Source: a virus
DNA: 51,443 nt
IMG/VR virus record: IMGVR_UViG_3300035698_018289
Span: 1 to 51,443 of that record
Reading direction: 5' to 3' (one strand)
Below are positions 25,310 through 33,546 of the stretch, in pieces (position 1 is the stretch's first letter; each line of letters opens with the position of its first letter). Below the pieces are notes generated by a model. The model saw only the letters and a list, made by a program, of their open reading frames with translations, was not told the origin of the DNA and did no database searches. A program made the translations under genes and the position numbers.

Positions 25310-26940
25310 TAAAACAACCTCCCTTCAATACATTTATTCGAGCACCTTTTCCCGGTACCGCGTCTATAGTCTTTGGGCCAGCGTTTCTGAATAAACGCCC
25401 ATACCCTCTCCAGTTGTTCAATCGTCATGTCGGCCCGCTTAACACCGAACCGGGCCATAATCTCGCCATTCAGCTTCCCCGGCTTGTGCCGGTTCCAATA
25501 GGAATAACTACCGATGTGCTCCTTTATGTCCTTGCGCAGCTGTTTTTCAATCTCGTCTGGTGTCGGGTCCGGTAGCTCCATGGGCAGCTCATGCCCTGCA
25601 AAACTCTCCTTTTCCCCGATCACTCCGGAGCCAAGCGGTGTTACCTGGGCGAACGCAGCACCTTCGCCTTCTTCTTCTTCCTCAAATTCCTCAAACAGCA
25701 CTACTTCCCGCGCTCCATGCCGTGCAAACGGGGCTTGCTCCAGCATGATCTGCTCGATGATCTTATTGAACATCGGATCGTCAGGCGCGAACACATACGC
25801 GCATTGCGTGTGATACGCGCCCGCCAGCTTATCAACCCGCACGGCCCGGGCAACCATCTGCTCGATCCATGGAATTGACCGGATGTTGGTAAGGCAGGCG
25901 ATGTGTGTTATTGCCGGCACGTCCAGCCCTTCGTAGGCCATTGCGATCGTGACCAGCGTTTTTATCTTACCGGCCTTGAAAGCTGCAATGTTTTTCTTGG
26001 CGTTTGCATCGTCGTGGCTGGTGGCGATTCGCGTCTGGATCCCGCGCATGCTTAGGTGCATGGCTGCGCGATCGGCCCCATCCTTATCCGCGCAAACGAC
26101 AAGCAGCTGCGAGTTCGGGCGGGCATTCCGGTATCGGTTCCAATGTTTCAAGGTTTTGTCCAGTAAGTCGAGCGCAAAGCCAGTATTTAAAGCCGTATAG
26201 ATCGCTGGCGCGATATCCCTACCGCTGGTTTTGGCAATGCTTTTGACCTTGCGTTTGTGGACTTTTGCTGTCTGCCAGCTTGCATGCCCATCGAGCGTGA
26301 AGAATTTAAGCGGTATAATCGCCTTTTCTCTTAATGCGTCTGCCCTGGAGTATGTTATCAGTGCAGTCTCTTTTTTGCTGAAATCGGGCTCCCAGCGTCG
26401 GTTCTTACGAACGTAATCCAAAAATGCGATCTGGTTATCATCCCCGCGCCTGATCGTGCCTGTCATGGGTATCGTGAACGCTGCAGCGGCCATTATGGGC
26501 CTGAGCGCGTCATGCCATACGCCGCCTTGCTCAACGTGATGTATTTCATCGGGAATAATGATGTACCGGTGCTTTTGAACGTCCTGCAGCACGGTTTGGC
26601 GGGTATCGACTCCAAGCGCCTGATATGTAGTTATGAATCCATCGGTGTTTCTGGATGGATTGTTGTCATTGGTAGATGTTCTGATTGTGCGGGAATGGTT
26701 GAACATATCGCGGAAAAAGGGATCGACGAACGCGCGCGCGCCCTGCTCCTGCAGCGCGGAGCGCGGGCAGAAACAGCCAATGCGATCGGCAAGGCCTGCC
26801 GTGATCAGTTTGCCGGCAATGACCGGGGCTGTTGACTTCCCGCCGCCTGGAGTAACTGAATGCCAGATATCTTTAATCGGGGATCCGGCTATAATATCGT
26901 CAATGATTTCGTCCAGCTCCCGCTGGGGCTTTCTTTTCAT
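25309..26940 (-). CDS. SF2 DEAD/DEAH-type helicase
   Basis: 543 residues from ATG 26940, overlapping the previous stop (ATGA). Motif I HSVTPGGGKST (Lys35), Ia CFCPRSALQ, a TTYQALG region, motif II PDEIHH (about 133), motif III-like PMTGT, then a second RecA domain with LLVVCADKDGADR (IV), TLVTIAMAYEGLDVPAITH (V) and IEQMVARAVRVDK (VI). The C-terminal 140 residues add an acidic linker and a basic helical part. The arrangement resembles phage UvsW-like and bacterial RadD-like repair helicases. Likely works with SSB, the annealing protein and SbcCD in recombination-dependent replication; that partnership is inferred from the operon. Confidence 0.85.
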   Translation of the reverse strand: MKRKPQRELDEIIDDIIAGSPIKDIWHSVTPGGGKSTAPVIAGKLITAGLADRIGCFCPRSALQEQGARAFVDPFFRDMFNHSRTIRTSTNDNNPSRNTDGFITTYQALGVDTRQTVLQDVQKHRYIIIPDEIHHVEQGGVWHDALRPIMAAAAFTIPMTGTIRRGDDNQIAFLDYVRKNRRWEPDFSKKETALITYSRADALREKAIIPLKFFTLDGHASWQTAKVHKRKVKSIAKTSGRDIAPAIYTALNTGFALDLLDKTLKHWNRYRNARPNSQLLVVCADKDGADRAAMHLSMRGIQTRIATSHDDANAKKNIAAFKAGKIKTLVTIAMAYEGLDVPAITHIACLTNIRSIPWIEQMVARAVRVDKLAGAYHTQCAYVFAPDDPMFNKIIEQIMLEQAPFARHGAREVVLFEEFEEEEEGEGAAFAQVTPLGSGVIGEKESFAGHELPMELPDPTPDEIEKQLRKDIKEHIGSYSYWNRHKPGKLNGEIMARFGVKRADMTIEQLERVWAFIQKRWPKDYRRGTGKRCSNKCIEGRLF

Positions 26941-27110
26941 TTGCACTTCCGAATACCCTTATAGCGGGATGCGCCTTTTAGCCTTTTGCTAAACTCCGGG
27001 TTCATTCTGGCATATTTATACAATAAGTTTGGGTGAGGCCACCCCCCGCCAGCATAGATATCGACAATGTTTTTCCCCGTTGTCTTTATTTCTTCTATTG
27101 TCTCGAACAT
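26937..27110 (-). CDS. Small HTH-like protein before helicase, 57 aa
   Basis: ATG after AGGAGGTGGGGAATAGCAA; stop overlaps the helicase start (ATGA). The middle, IVDIYAGGGWPHPNLLYKYA followed by RMNPEF, resembles the helix-turn-helix start of small terminase and homeodomain-like phage proteins, with a basic tail (KRLKGASRYKGIRKCK). Possibly a DNA-binding cofactor for the helicase; this is inference. Confidence 0.55.
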   Translation of the reverse strand: MFETIEEIKTTGKNIVDIYAGGGWPHPNLLYKYARMNPEFSKRLKGASRYKGIRKCK

Positions 27111-27153
27111 TTGCTATTCCCCACCTCCTACTTAGTTATCGTTTACTTATTCA

Positions 27154-27414
27154 TCAGTGACTATCAAAATCACCAGAATTTTCAATATCGGCATTTATTA
27201 AGTTTTCAATTTCTTTCTTTGCCTTTGCCAGTTCCGCTTCAAGCTCGGTTATTGGTTTTAATTTAAAACAGTTTTCAGCCTTGCAAAGACACCCGCCAAG
27301 TCCAGCTATAATTTCCCGCTGTTTGCTACACTCAATATTCCCCGATATATCCATTTTTAAAGGGCAACCTTTGTGGATATTTTTATATATTTTTTCCCTG
27401 CATGTTTTTTTCAT
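27154..27414 (-). CDS. Cysteine-rich small protein with C-terminal coiled coil
   Basis: 86 residues from ATG 27414, overlapping the previous stop (TAATG). Six cysteines (CREKIYKNIHKGC, IEC, GGCLCKAENC) suggest a metal site, followed by a leucine-rich coil ITELEAELAKAKKEIENLI. The ELEAEL string is shared with the gene just upstream, so the two may be paralogues that pair. Lower G+C than neighbours. Function unknown. Confidence 0.6.
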   Translation of the reverse strand: MKKTCREKIYKNIHKGCPLKMDISGNIECSKQREIIAGLGGCLCKAENCFKLKPITELEAELAKAKKEIENLINADIENSGDFDSH

Positions 27415-27833
27415 TACTTCTCCCTCACCAGCGGGCAGGTTTGTCTTGCTTTTTTGTGGCAAAACTCTAAAAAATATTCACACTTATCGTTTTTACAATT
27501 TTCCCGCAACACCTCAAACGGCACACTGTTTTTAAGTTCCGCTTCAAGTTCGGATATGTATTTATCAATAGGTTTGAACATTTCACATGCTGTCCATTGT
27601 TTAATTGAATTAATTTCGTGTGTTGGTCTTTTCATTATTCTGTCCTTTGCCAGTTCCGTTATGAGTCCTGCTTTTTCAAAGGTTAAATTTCGGCTTATTT
27701 CTTGCTCGGCTTTCAAAAATCTATTGGCTGCTTTCGCAAAGCTCCTTGGCAAAGGCATCGACGTATAGTCTTCTTTTTCCGCCATCAATTCTCGCATCTC
27801 TTCCAACCCCATAGCCTTTGAGTTAAAACTCAT
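27414..27833 (-). CDS. Cysteine-rich coiled-coil protein, 139 aa
   Basis: ATG overlaps the preceding stop (TAATG) with GGTGGAGGT upstream. N-terminal helices (GLEEMRELMAEKEDY; SFAKAANRFLKAEQEISR), then DKYISELEAELKNS and a C-terminal cysteine cluster CKNDKCEYFLEFC...C. The coil-plus-cysteine design, and ELEAEL, repeat in the next gene in reverse order. Function unknown. Confidence 0.6.
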   Translation of the reverse strand: MSFNSKAMGLEEMRELMAEKEDYTSMPLPRSFAKAANRFLKAEQEISRNLTFEKAGLITELAKDRIMKRPTHEINSIKQWTACEMFKPIDKYISELEAELKNSVPFEVLRENCKNDKCEYFLEFCHKKARQTCPLVREK

Positions 27834-27931
27834 TATACTACCTCCACCGTCGTTAATTGTGTTTCAATTTGCGTTAGCAGTTCCGTTGTAATCGACAAGG
27901 TATCCGCAATTTTGTCTGCAAAAAATTTCAT
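27833..27931 (-). CDS. Micro-protein, 32 aa
   Basis: ATG overlaps the stop of the gene upstream (TGATG), and its TAA overlaps the next ATG (TAATG). Sequence MKFFADKIADTLSITTELLT is one amphipathic helix. Its last codons form the GGTGGAGGTAGT ribosome site of the next gene, so it may serve mainly to couple translation. Confidence 0.45.
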   Translation of the reverse strand: MKFFADKIADTLSITTELLTQIETQLTTVEVV

Positions 27932-28098
27932 CACTCACAATCCTCGTCGGGCATGCTCTCGACGGCAAGCGATTCAGCCTCAGCCGTGCTTTTGTCTATT
28001 TGCCAGCGCGCGATACTTACCGCGCTGCCAAAGTTCACGGCTTCAATCTCATGACTGACTTCTGTCCCTGCCGTTCTTAATGTTATTTTAAACTTCAA
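27931..28098 (-). CDS. Small acidic protein, 55 aa
   Basis: TTG start five bases after AAGGGGGTTGTC; no ATG is available early in the frame. Beta strand then helix then acidic tail: KFKITLRTAGTEVSHEIEAV, FGSAVSIARWQID, ESMPDEDCE. Strand-helix pattern with a charged tail is common in small phage inhibitors, but no family is recognised. Confidence 0.5.
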   Translation of the reverse strand: MKFKITLRTAGTEVSHEIEAVNFGSAVSIARWQIDKSTAEAESLAVESMPDEDCE

Positions 28099-28146
28099 GA
28101 CAACCCCCTTTCAGCCCGCTACCGAAGCAGCGGGCCGGTTCGATTG

Positions 28147-28323
28147 TTAGTTGCCGACGATTTCCAGCGATTGCTTTACCATTTGCACCTGGGTAATGAT
28201 ACGATCGAATTTCATCAGCTTTTCCTTGATGATCGCGGGCTGGCCCAGCTTCTCGTATGCGTCCAGGCGGGCTTTCAGGCCCTCAAGCTCTGTTCTCATT
28301 TCTGCTATGGTCTTTTTTGCCAT
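28147..28323 (-). CDS. Small coiled-coil protein, 58 aa
   Basis: ATG 28323 after GAGAGGACC. Almost one long helix with regular heptads: TIAEMRTELEGLKARLDAYE then IIKEKLMKFDRIITQVQMV. Probably dimeric. In the early operon just after SbcC; may be a regulator or accessory of the nuclease. Function unknown. Confidence 0.6.
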   Translation of the reverse strand: MAKKTIAEMRTELEGLKARLDAYEKLGQPAIIKEKLMKFDRIITQVQMVKQSLEIVGN

Positions 28324-28462
28324 GATCGGTCCTCTCTTTTTTAGGTGTCGCGTTGTCATTAATCCACTTTTCAGCCAAAGCCCTTGCCAACTCAACAGGG
28401 TTCTCGTTTGCAAGCGCCCTCATTGCGATCCGGGCCTGCGCTCTCGGCAGACGCCTACTCAA
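28283..28462 (-). CDS. Small basic protein after sbcC, 59 aa
   Basis: Proposed TTG start at 28462 overlapping the sbcC stop (TTGAGTAG), with AAGGG upstream; an ATG 36 bases earlier lies deeper in sbcC and is less likely. SRRLPRAQARIAMRALANEN, then PVELARALAEKWINDN, then a charged tail overlapping the next gene. Two helices that could form a DNA-binding hairpin. Modest confidence because of the overlaps. Confidence 0.45.
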   Translation of the reverse strand: MSRRLPRAQARIAMRALANENPVELARALAEKWINDNATPKKERTDHGKKDHSRNENRA

Positions 28463-30752
28463 CCTGTATCCCTTCTGCCCAAGATAGCGTAATAACATGG
28501 TCAGCCATTGCGACACATTCAGGCCGATGTGAAATGAAGATGAACGTATCAAAGCCGCCTTCTTCCATGAACTGCCGGTACATAGCGCAAAATGCCTGCG
28601 CGCTGTCAACGTCAAGCGATCCATCCTCTTCATCGCCAAACGCGGTTCGGAAGTTATGCCCTGATTTTTCCTTACTGATCAGTGTCATTGCCAGCCGGAG
28701 GGCTTTCAAAACCCATACTTTTTGCCCGCCTGAAAGATGTTCCAGCAGCGTTTCGCTGCCATCTTCGCGGATCACAAGGATGTCAAACCTTTCTTTTCCG
28801 GTTTCTTCGTCCTGGGTACGGATAGAAACAGAAAACAAGGGGCCTGCTGTGGCGTTCAGGAGCTTATTGGCGTAGGCCGTGATAGCTGGCGCAACTCCAT
28901 CGATTTCAAGCGCCTGTATGCCGTTTTTACCGCATGCGTCTTGAATGTAGCGCCATTCGGCTGCATCTTTGTCGATCGTCTGCAGCTGCGTGGAAAGGAC
29001 CGCATGCCGTTCGTCGTTTTTCTTGGTCTGTTCCAGCCGGATCCGCGCGGTGACAACGGCTTCCTCTGCGCTGGTTACGAGGGTCTGCTGGTTGGTGATA
29101 CCGGTACCCTGACAGGCAAGTGTAGCCGAAATCGATTCTATCTGCTGTTCGGCATCGTGGTCGATCGCATCCCCCGTAGCCTTTGCCAGCTTGCGAAGTT
29201 CCTCAATCGCCTGATTATCGCTGATAACGCGCTTATCGCGGGCAAAAGCCTGAGAAACACCTTTTTCTTTAATGCTCACAAGGTCGGCCTGCTGGGTTGT
29301 GCGACGCGCGATCGCGGTAACAACTCCCGCACGGCTGGCGATTAGGGCGGTTTCTGCCTGTGCGCGCTCACGCAATACAACCAAATCACTGTCGCAGCGG
29401 GTAATGGTTGCGCTATGGTCGTCTCCCCGTAGCTGGCACACCTGTATAGACTTGTCACTTCTCTCTATGTCAGCATTTGCATTGCCGAGGGCTTCTTTCT
29501 GCTTTACTTTGGCGAAAGCAAGCTGTTGCTCCAGCCCCGGGATGCTATCCCTTGCTGTGGCAGCTTTCACGCGCAGCGCGCAATCGGGGTCTGTGCAGTT
29601 TGGAGAAAGGTTTTCGAGGGCTTTGGCATCTTCCCGGGCCGTACTTAGTGCCGTTGTCAGCCTTGGAACCTCCGGATCCTTTTCTGCTGTCACCCTTCGC
29701 AGCAAAGCAGCGCCTTTTTTCTTTTGCTCGTCGCTTTCGTCAGTCTCGGTTTCCGCTTTTCTTTCTTTTCCGCCCAGCAACTTATCTTCAATCTCAAGGA
29801 TTTTCGCCCCTGTAAGTTTCTGCTCGGCTTCGGCTGCATCGATGCTGGTTAATTTGGCGGCAAGGCCTTCGCCTTCTGCTATTTCAGCGATAAGCGTCTT
29901 TGCATCCCCGCGCAGCCCTTCAAGCTCGGTATTCTGGCCCATAACCCACGTTGACGATCGATCGACGCTTTCTGTTATATTAAGGTTTTGGGCTTTCAGC
30001 CGTTCGCGCAGCACTTCGTTTTTCTGGTCGGCTGTTTTGGCCTGCGCCAGCTCGGCTTCGAGCTTTTCTTTCTCCGTTTTTAGGCGAACAAGAGCAATGC
30101 TGCTAATATCTCTTTGCGCAACAGCATGCCGCTCAACCTCTACGGCAGCCGGAACGTCACGGTCAAGCTCCAGCTGTTGCATTTCTGCTTCCATGCCTGA
30201 TTTTGAATTGACCAGATCGCGGGCAAGATCCTTTGACTGTTGCTCCCACGCTGCCAGCTGGTCCAGCTGCAGAAACTCGGAAAACAGGCCTTTTATCTCG
30301 CCTACGGTCATATCGCTCATTTTCGGTGCGTTCTGAGCGCAAAACACTGACGAAAAGAAAAGCTCCGGTGATCCAAAGAGTTCAACAATCTTTTTATCGT
30401 ATTCCCGGGCCTTGCCAGAAACAAGGCTTTCGCCATCTTCAAAAATGAATCCTTCACATTTACCGGAATCACAATCGATCTTAACGATACACTGATATTG
30501 GTGCCCGTTGTGCTCGATGGTTAGATCCTTCACGCTATCGCGCAGGAAAACATGGTCGGACATTTTACCGTCACGGCTGGCGAATACGCGAAAAGGCGTG
30601 CATAATTCCAGCAATGTGGTCTTGCCGGTACCGATCGGCCCGCTGATAGCAATCAGGCCGGTTAGGTGGCTCAGGGCCAGCTTCACTTCTTTAAGGCCAA
30701 GGCCATGGTTAAAGCCTTTAAAACCTCTTGCCATTATCTGTAATAACTTCAT
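28455..30752 (-). CDS. SbcC/Rad50-like recombination ATPase
   Basis: 765 residues. Walker A GPIGTGKTT at 38-46; long coiled coils over about 165-370 and 400-600; hook position Cys386 and Cys391 (NCTDPDCA) at the exact middle; ABC signature LSGGQK near 672; Walker B/D-loop FGDEEDGSLD near 710; H-loop FISHRPE near 745. This is the T4 gp46/SbcC architecture: with its nuclease partner, encoded upstream and overlapping by four bases, it processes DNA ends for recombination-dependent replication. The hook is C-x4-C rather than the usual C-x2-C. Assignment is secure. Confidence 0.9.
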   Translation of the reverse strand: MKLLQIMARGFKGFNHGLGLKEVKLALSHLTGLIAISGPIGTGKTTLLELCTPFRVFASRDGKMSDHVFLRDSVKDLTIEHNGHQYQCIVKIDCDSGKCEGFIFEDGESLVSGKAREYDKKIVELFGSPELFFSSVFCAQNAPKMSDMTVGEIKGLFSEFLQLDQLAAWEQQSKDLARDLVNSKSGMEAEMQQLELDRDVPAAVEVERHAVAQRDISSIALVRLKTEKEKLEAELAQAKTADQKNEVLRERLKAQNLNITESVDRSSTWVMGQNTELEGLRGDAKTLIAEIAEGEGLAAKLTSIDAAEAEQKLTGAKILEIEDKLLGGKERKAETETDESDEQKKKGAALLRRVTAEKDPEVPRLTTALSTAREDAKALENLSPNCTDPDCALRVKAATARDSIPGLEQQLAFAKVKQKEALGNANADIERSDKSIQVCQLRGDDHSATITRCDSDLVVLRERAQAETALIASRAGVVTAIARRTTQQADLVSIKEKGVSQAFARDKRVISDNQAIEELRKLAKATGDAIDHDAEQQIESISATLACQGTGITNQQTLVTSAEEAVVTARIRLEQTKKNDERHAVLSTQLQTIDKDAAEWRYIQDACGKNGIQALEIDGVAPAITAYANKLLNATAGPLFSVSIRTQDEETGKERFDILVIREDGSETLLEHLSGGQKVWVLKALRLAMTLISKEKSGHNFRTAFGDEEDGSLDVDSAQAFCAMYRQFMEEGGFDTFIFISHRPECVAMADHVITLSWAEGIQVE

Positions 30753-31843
30753 GCAGTAGCTCCTTCCAGCTGGTCAGCTTTCAATAGTGTTGATTCTGGC
30801 ACGGTTTCCCCGCGTGATTCTGCCAGTGCGACAAGTTTATCGCGTAAAGATACAGCGCTTAAAACCTTCACGCTGCGCACGTTCATGCGCGGGATCCGCA
30901 CGACGCGCAACTCAACGCTCACGGCCCCAGCAACCATATACGCCTGTTTGTAGCTCTCCTTATCGATACTGCCGGCAAAGTCCTGCCAGACGGTAATCTC
31001 GCAGCGTACAACGCAGCCAGCGCCGCCTGTAGCGTTAATTTCCGCGTTCTCGTTCTCGCATAGGTTGATTTTATCGACAAACAGCTTGCGGGTCGGTAAT
31101 TTCTCGAAAATGCTTTTAAGCAGTTCTTTACCATCAAATAAATGCCAGTAAAAACCCTTATCCTCAATCTCGCCGAAATCCTTCTGGTAGATCGAGCCGT
31201 TATAGAAAATATTTGTTTCGCCTATCTGCTGCGGCATGTGAATATGCCCCAAACAAACCACATCGGCTTGAGCCTGCGCGAGCTGGGGCGGGCCCATGGT
31301 AATTTCGCGGCCCAAATAGTCTTGGCCGTGCACTTTGGATCCCGCGCAGTTAATGTGTCCGACCAGGACATGCGGAAGATCGGGGTGCTGCGCTGATCCA
31401 GCTGCAAAGCCCAGCATCATGGTTGCAAGGGCCGCGGCCAGTTCTTCGTCTGTGCCTTGCATGAATTTCTTTGTTGGGGCTGGGAACATCGAAACAACGG
31501 CAATGCCAGGAAGAACGGTCTGCCGTGGGTTGGTAGCAACGGTTATGGGATATTTCCCGCGAACATGCTCCAACACTTCAGCTGCAAGACCGTCGTGCGA
31601 GACTGTGCCGATCGTGCCGCATACAGGTGCAACGTCTGCCAGCGCGGAAAACATGGAAAACACCAGCTTTGCGGCCTTGCTGTCCAGCTTAACTTCTGAC
31701 GAGTTGAACCAATCGCCTGTATTAATGATTAAATCAGGATTTTCTTCCTGGGCGCGTTTCACGATCGCCAGACAACTTTTTTCTATCTCTGGATATTTGG
31801 GGCCATCTTCACAATGAAGATCCCCGATTTGCATAGTTTTCAT
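30749..31843 (-). CDS. SbcD/Mre11-like exonuclease
   Basis: 364 residues. Metallophosphoesterase motifs: GDLHCED (Asp8, His10), NTGDWF (Asp44), GTVSHDG (about 80-86, with Ser where GNH[DE] has Asn), LVGHIN (about 165) and LGHIHMPQ (about 203). C-terminal 100 residues are beta-rich and probably bind SbcC. T4 gp47 counterpart; nicks and resects DNA ends together with the downstream ATPase. Overlaps the next gene by four bases. The SHD variant of motif III also occurs in other phage members of the family, as far as I recall. Confidence 0.88.
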   Translation of the reverse strand: MKTMQIGDLHCEDGPKYPEIEKSCLAIVKRAQEENPDLIINTGDWFNSSEVKLDSKAAKLVFSMFSALADVAPVCGTIGTVSHDGLAAEVLEHVRGKYPITVATNPRQTVLPGIAVVSMFPAPTKKFMQGTDEELAAALATMMLGFAAGSAQHPDLPHVLVGHINCAGSKVHGQDYLGREITMGPPQLAQAQADVVCLGHIHMPQQIGETNIFYNGSIYQKDFGEIEDKGFYWHLFDGKELLKSIFEKLPTRKLFVDKINLCENENAEINATGGAGCVVRCEITVWQDFAGSIDKESYKQAYMVAGAVSVELRVVRIPRMNVRSVKVLSAVSLRDKLVALAESRGETVPESTLLKADQLEGATA

Positions 31844-32154
31844 ACCAATAACTCCCTTCGGATTGATTCGCGCAAATAGTCAGGGTCAAACCTTGCGGCA
31901 GAACACCAAAAATCAAACGTTTCGTTTTTTTTGAACAGGAATTCTACTGCCGTAGCTTTGTCTTTTTTCCACTTATTAAGCAAGACTTCATATGATTTTT
32001 TCCCGATCCCCGTTGGCTTCTCTTTCTGATAATCGTCGATTGCCTGCACTATAACGGCAGACGCCAGTCTCTGCTCCGGGGATGCACTTTCGCCAACACT
32101 GGCAGCTATTATGTCCCCATATGTACTTGAAGTTTTTTGGTTTTGGCTTTCCAT
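31840..32154 (-). CDS. Conserved-type hypothetical phage protein, 104 aa
   Basis: ATG after AAGGAGAATAGCAGC; overlaps the SbcD start by four bases (ATGA). Helical: SPEQRLASAVIVQAIDDYQ, then AVEFLFKKNETFDFWCSAAR and FDPDYLRESIRREL. A similar pattern (V..QA..D......A..FL.....F.FWC..A..D...) is common in small early proteins of many phages, where its role is unknown. Context suggests recombination or replication. Confidence 0.65.
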   Translation of the reverse strand: MESQNQKTSSTYGDIIAASVGESASPEQRLASAVIVQAIDDYQKEKPTGIGKKSYEVLLNKWKKDKATAVEFLFKKNETFDFWCSAARFDPDYLRESIRRELLV

Positions 32155-32169
32155 GCTGCTATTCTCCTT

Positions 32170-32227
32170 ATTAAAGTTTACTTTAATCGTTTAAAGGCAA
32201 ATAAGGTTTTCCATGTATTACTTTAAT
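32170..32227. promoter_or_regulatory. Repeated TTACTTTAAT sites (operator candidate)
   Basis: ATTAAAGT-TT-ACTTTAAT (32170-32187) is a perfect eight-pair palindrome, and its right half TTACTTTAAT recurs at 32218-32227 beside the tRNA 3' end. Three copies of one half-site in 58 bases between the tRNA and a coding gene look like a binding site for a small HTH protein. No clear promoter with normal spacing overlaps it. Confidence 0.35.
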
Positions 32228-32302
32228 TGGAGCCGGAGGGTGGATTCGAACCACGCTATCTTCCCCTCGATGTGGGATGCACTACCTTTGTGCTACACCG
32301 GC
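32228..32302 (-). tRNA. tRNA-like gene with abnormal anticodon arm (anticodon uncertain)
   Basis: Read leftward, 75 bases with encoded CCA. Acceptor GCCGGTG/CTCCGGC pairs at six of seven positions; D arm GCAC-AAAGGTA-GTGC is perfect; T arm has GTGG-TTCGAAT-CCAC with one outer mismatch. The anticodon region TCCCACATCGAGGGGA gives only four pairs, with a seven- or eight-base loop lacking the usual T at position 33 in either register. Possible anticodons ATC, TCG or CGA. Overall resembles tRNA-Gly outside the anticodon arm. Could be a degenerate tRNA or an unusual decoder. Confidence 0.6.
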
Positions 32303-32307
32303 GCGAA

Positions 32308-32466
32308 TTAATGTGTTATTTGCTCAATTTTAGTTTCAAGGGCCGTGATCCGTTCTTGCATGGGCCTAACCACACCAAACGTTATTGCTCCAAACCAACA
32401 CACCAGCGAGAAGGTTAAAAGCAAGATCAATCCTCTGTTTGTTCTTATTTCCCGAGCGTGGTCCAT
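32308..32466 (-). CDS. Small single-span membrane protein, 52 aa
   Basis: ATG two bases after the preceding stop. Short basic N-terminus (DHAREIRTNRG), hydrophobic span LILLLTFSLVCWFGAITFGVV at residues 13-33, then a coil MQERITALETKIEQITH. Typical of small phage inner-membrane proteins. Its start sits immediately downstream of the annealing-protein gene and it ends six bases before the tRNA. Function unknown. Confidence 0.6.
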   Translation of the reverse strand: MDHAREIRTNRGLILLLTFSLVCWFGAITFGVVRPMQERITALETKIEQITH

Positions 32467-32468
32467 AA

Positions 32469-33515
32469 TCAAAATTCCACATAATTAACAAGGATTGCAT
32501 ACATTTCCAGCAATTCGACATCGTTCATGTCCGTGCCGGCTTTTTTTAGATGGGGCGGATTGTTGTTTGTGCTGTACTGTTTTTCAACCAACATGCGACG
32601 AATGCAGTCTCTTTTCTGGTCGCCTTCCATCGCCTGAAAATCAATCAAAAGGCTTTCTTTCGCGGTCGCGGCCTTGCTGGTGTCTGGATCCGGCTGCTGG
32701 GGCGGTTCGGCTGCCGCTGCGGGCGCACCTGTAGTTGGTGCTATTTCCGGTTCGTCATTGGGGAGCTCTGTAACGTCCGCGGGCAGCATTTTTTGATGCT
32801 GGGTTTTGCCATAAATATTCCCTGCTACCTCAACAGCCATATTTGCCATAAGTCTCTGCATTTCTGGTAATGCACGATCGGGAGCAAGGATATAGCTCAA
32901 AACGACAAAGGGGTATTTTATTTCCTCTTTCGTGTATGCAGCCTTTAAGCCAGGAGCAAACAGTCGGATAACTCTGGCCCTTGCACCTGATTCACATTTG
33001 CGCGGTGCAAACTTCTTCCCGACGCGGATAAGTGCCTTTATTTCGGCTTCTGTTTTCTTGCCGCCCGCTTTCCCCTCAACTTTTAGCGTGTTGTTCGGGT
33101 TGTCGCGGATTTCTTCTTCTTCAATGAGCCTATCCCAATCACTCATTTGAGAAACATCAATAGGCTGGCCCGCGCTGTTGGTGCGGATCCCAGCAGCGCG
33201 GAAGCAGATGTAATCGCGGGTGCGCTCAGTAAAGCCTTCGTTTGGGATAACCCAATTAATTCCAAGCCCTTCAGCCAGTTTTCTGCATCCGGCAAAGGAT
33301 ATCCGCATCTTGCCTAATGCGGGGTAAAAATCTTCATACGGTACTGCGCTCATTTTCACAACGGTTATGTGCGGTACCCAATATTCGCTTGAGGGCATAA
33401 GTTCCTCTGTTACGAGGATGTTGGCGTTTTTGTTTGCCTGTTCCTCAATAATCGCCTTCGCGTTATTAACCATGTCCAGCGCGTACTGCCCGAATACTAA
33501 TGGATTTACTGTCAT
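32469..33515 (-). CDS. Putative single-strand annealing protein (RecT/Redbeta-like)
   Basis: 348 residues from ATG 33515 (AGGAAGG upstream); the longer frame start is not supported. Core pattern: PHITVVKMSAVPYEDFYPAL, then GKMRISFAGCRKLAEGLGIN, then DYICFRAAGIR, and later GKKFAPRKCESGARARVIRL, then PFVVLSYILAPD. This order (strand, G-K-x-x-[IL]-[ST]-x-x-G-[LC]-x-K-[LI]-A-x-x-x-G-I, then ARARxIR) is one I associate with a group of phage annealing proteins; a Pro/Ala/Glu linker and a short C-terminal helical domain (DCIRRMLVEKQ) follow. The operon partners SbcD, SbcC and SSB support a recombination role. Profile search is needed to confirm the family. Confidence 0.6.
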   Translation of the reverse strand: MTVNPLVFGQYALDMVNNAKAIIEEQANKNANILVTEELMPSSEYWVPHITVVKMSAVPYEDFYPALGKMRISFAGCRKLAEGLGINWVIPNEGFTERTRDYICFRAAGIRTNSAGQPIDVSQMSDWDRLIEEEEIRDNPNNTLKVEGKAGGKKTEAEIKALIRVGKKFAPRKCESGARARVIRLFAPGLKAAYTKEEIKYPFVVLSYILAPDRALPEMQRLMANMAVEVAGNIYGKTQHQKMLPADVTELPNDEPEIAPTTGAPAAAAEPPQQPDPDTSKAATAKESLLIDFQAMEGDQKRDCIRRMLVEKQYSTNNNPPHLKKAGTDMNDVELLEMYAILVNYVEF

Positions 33516-33546
33516 AACTGCACCTGCCTTCCTTGAATAATTTGCT

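Noticed and set aside
32228-32302. tRNA as an integration (att) site
   Set aside because: No integrase or excisionase is seen anywhere in the window and there is no duplicated tRNA 3' end.
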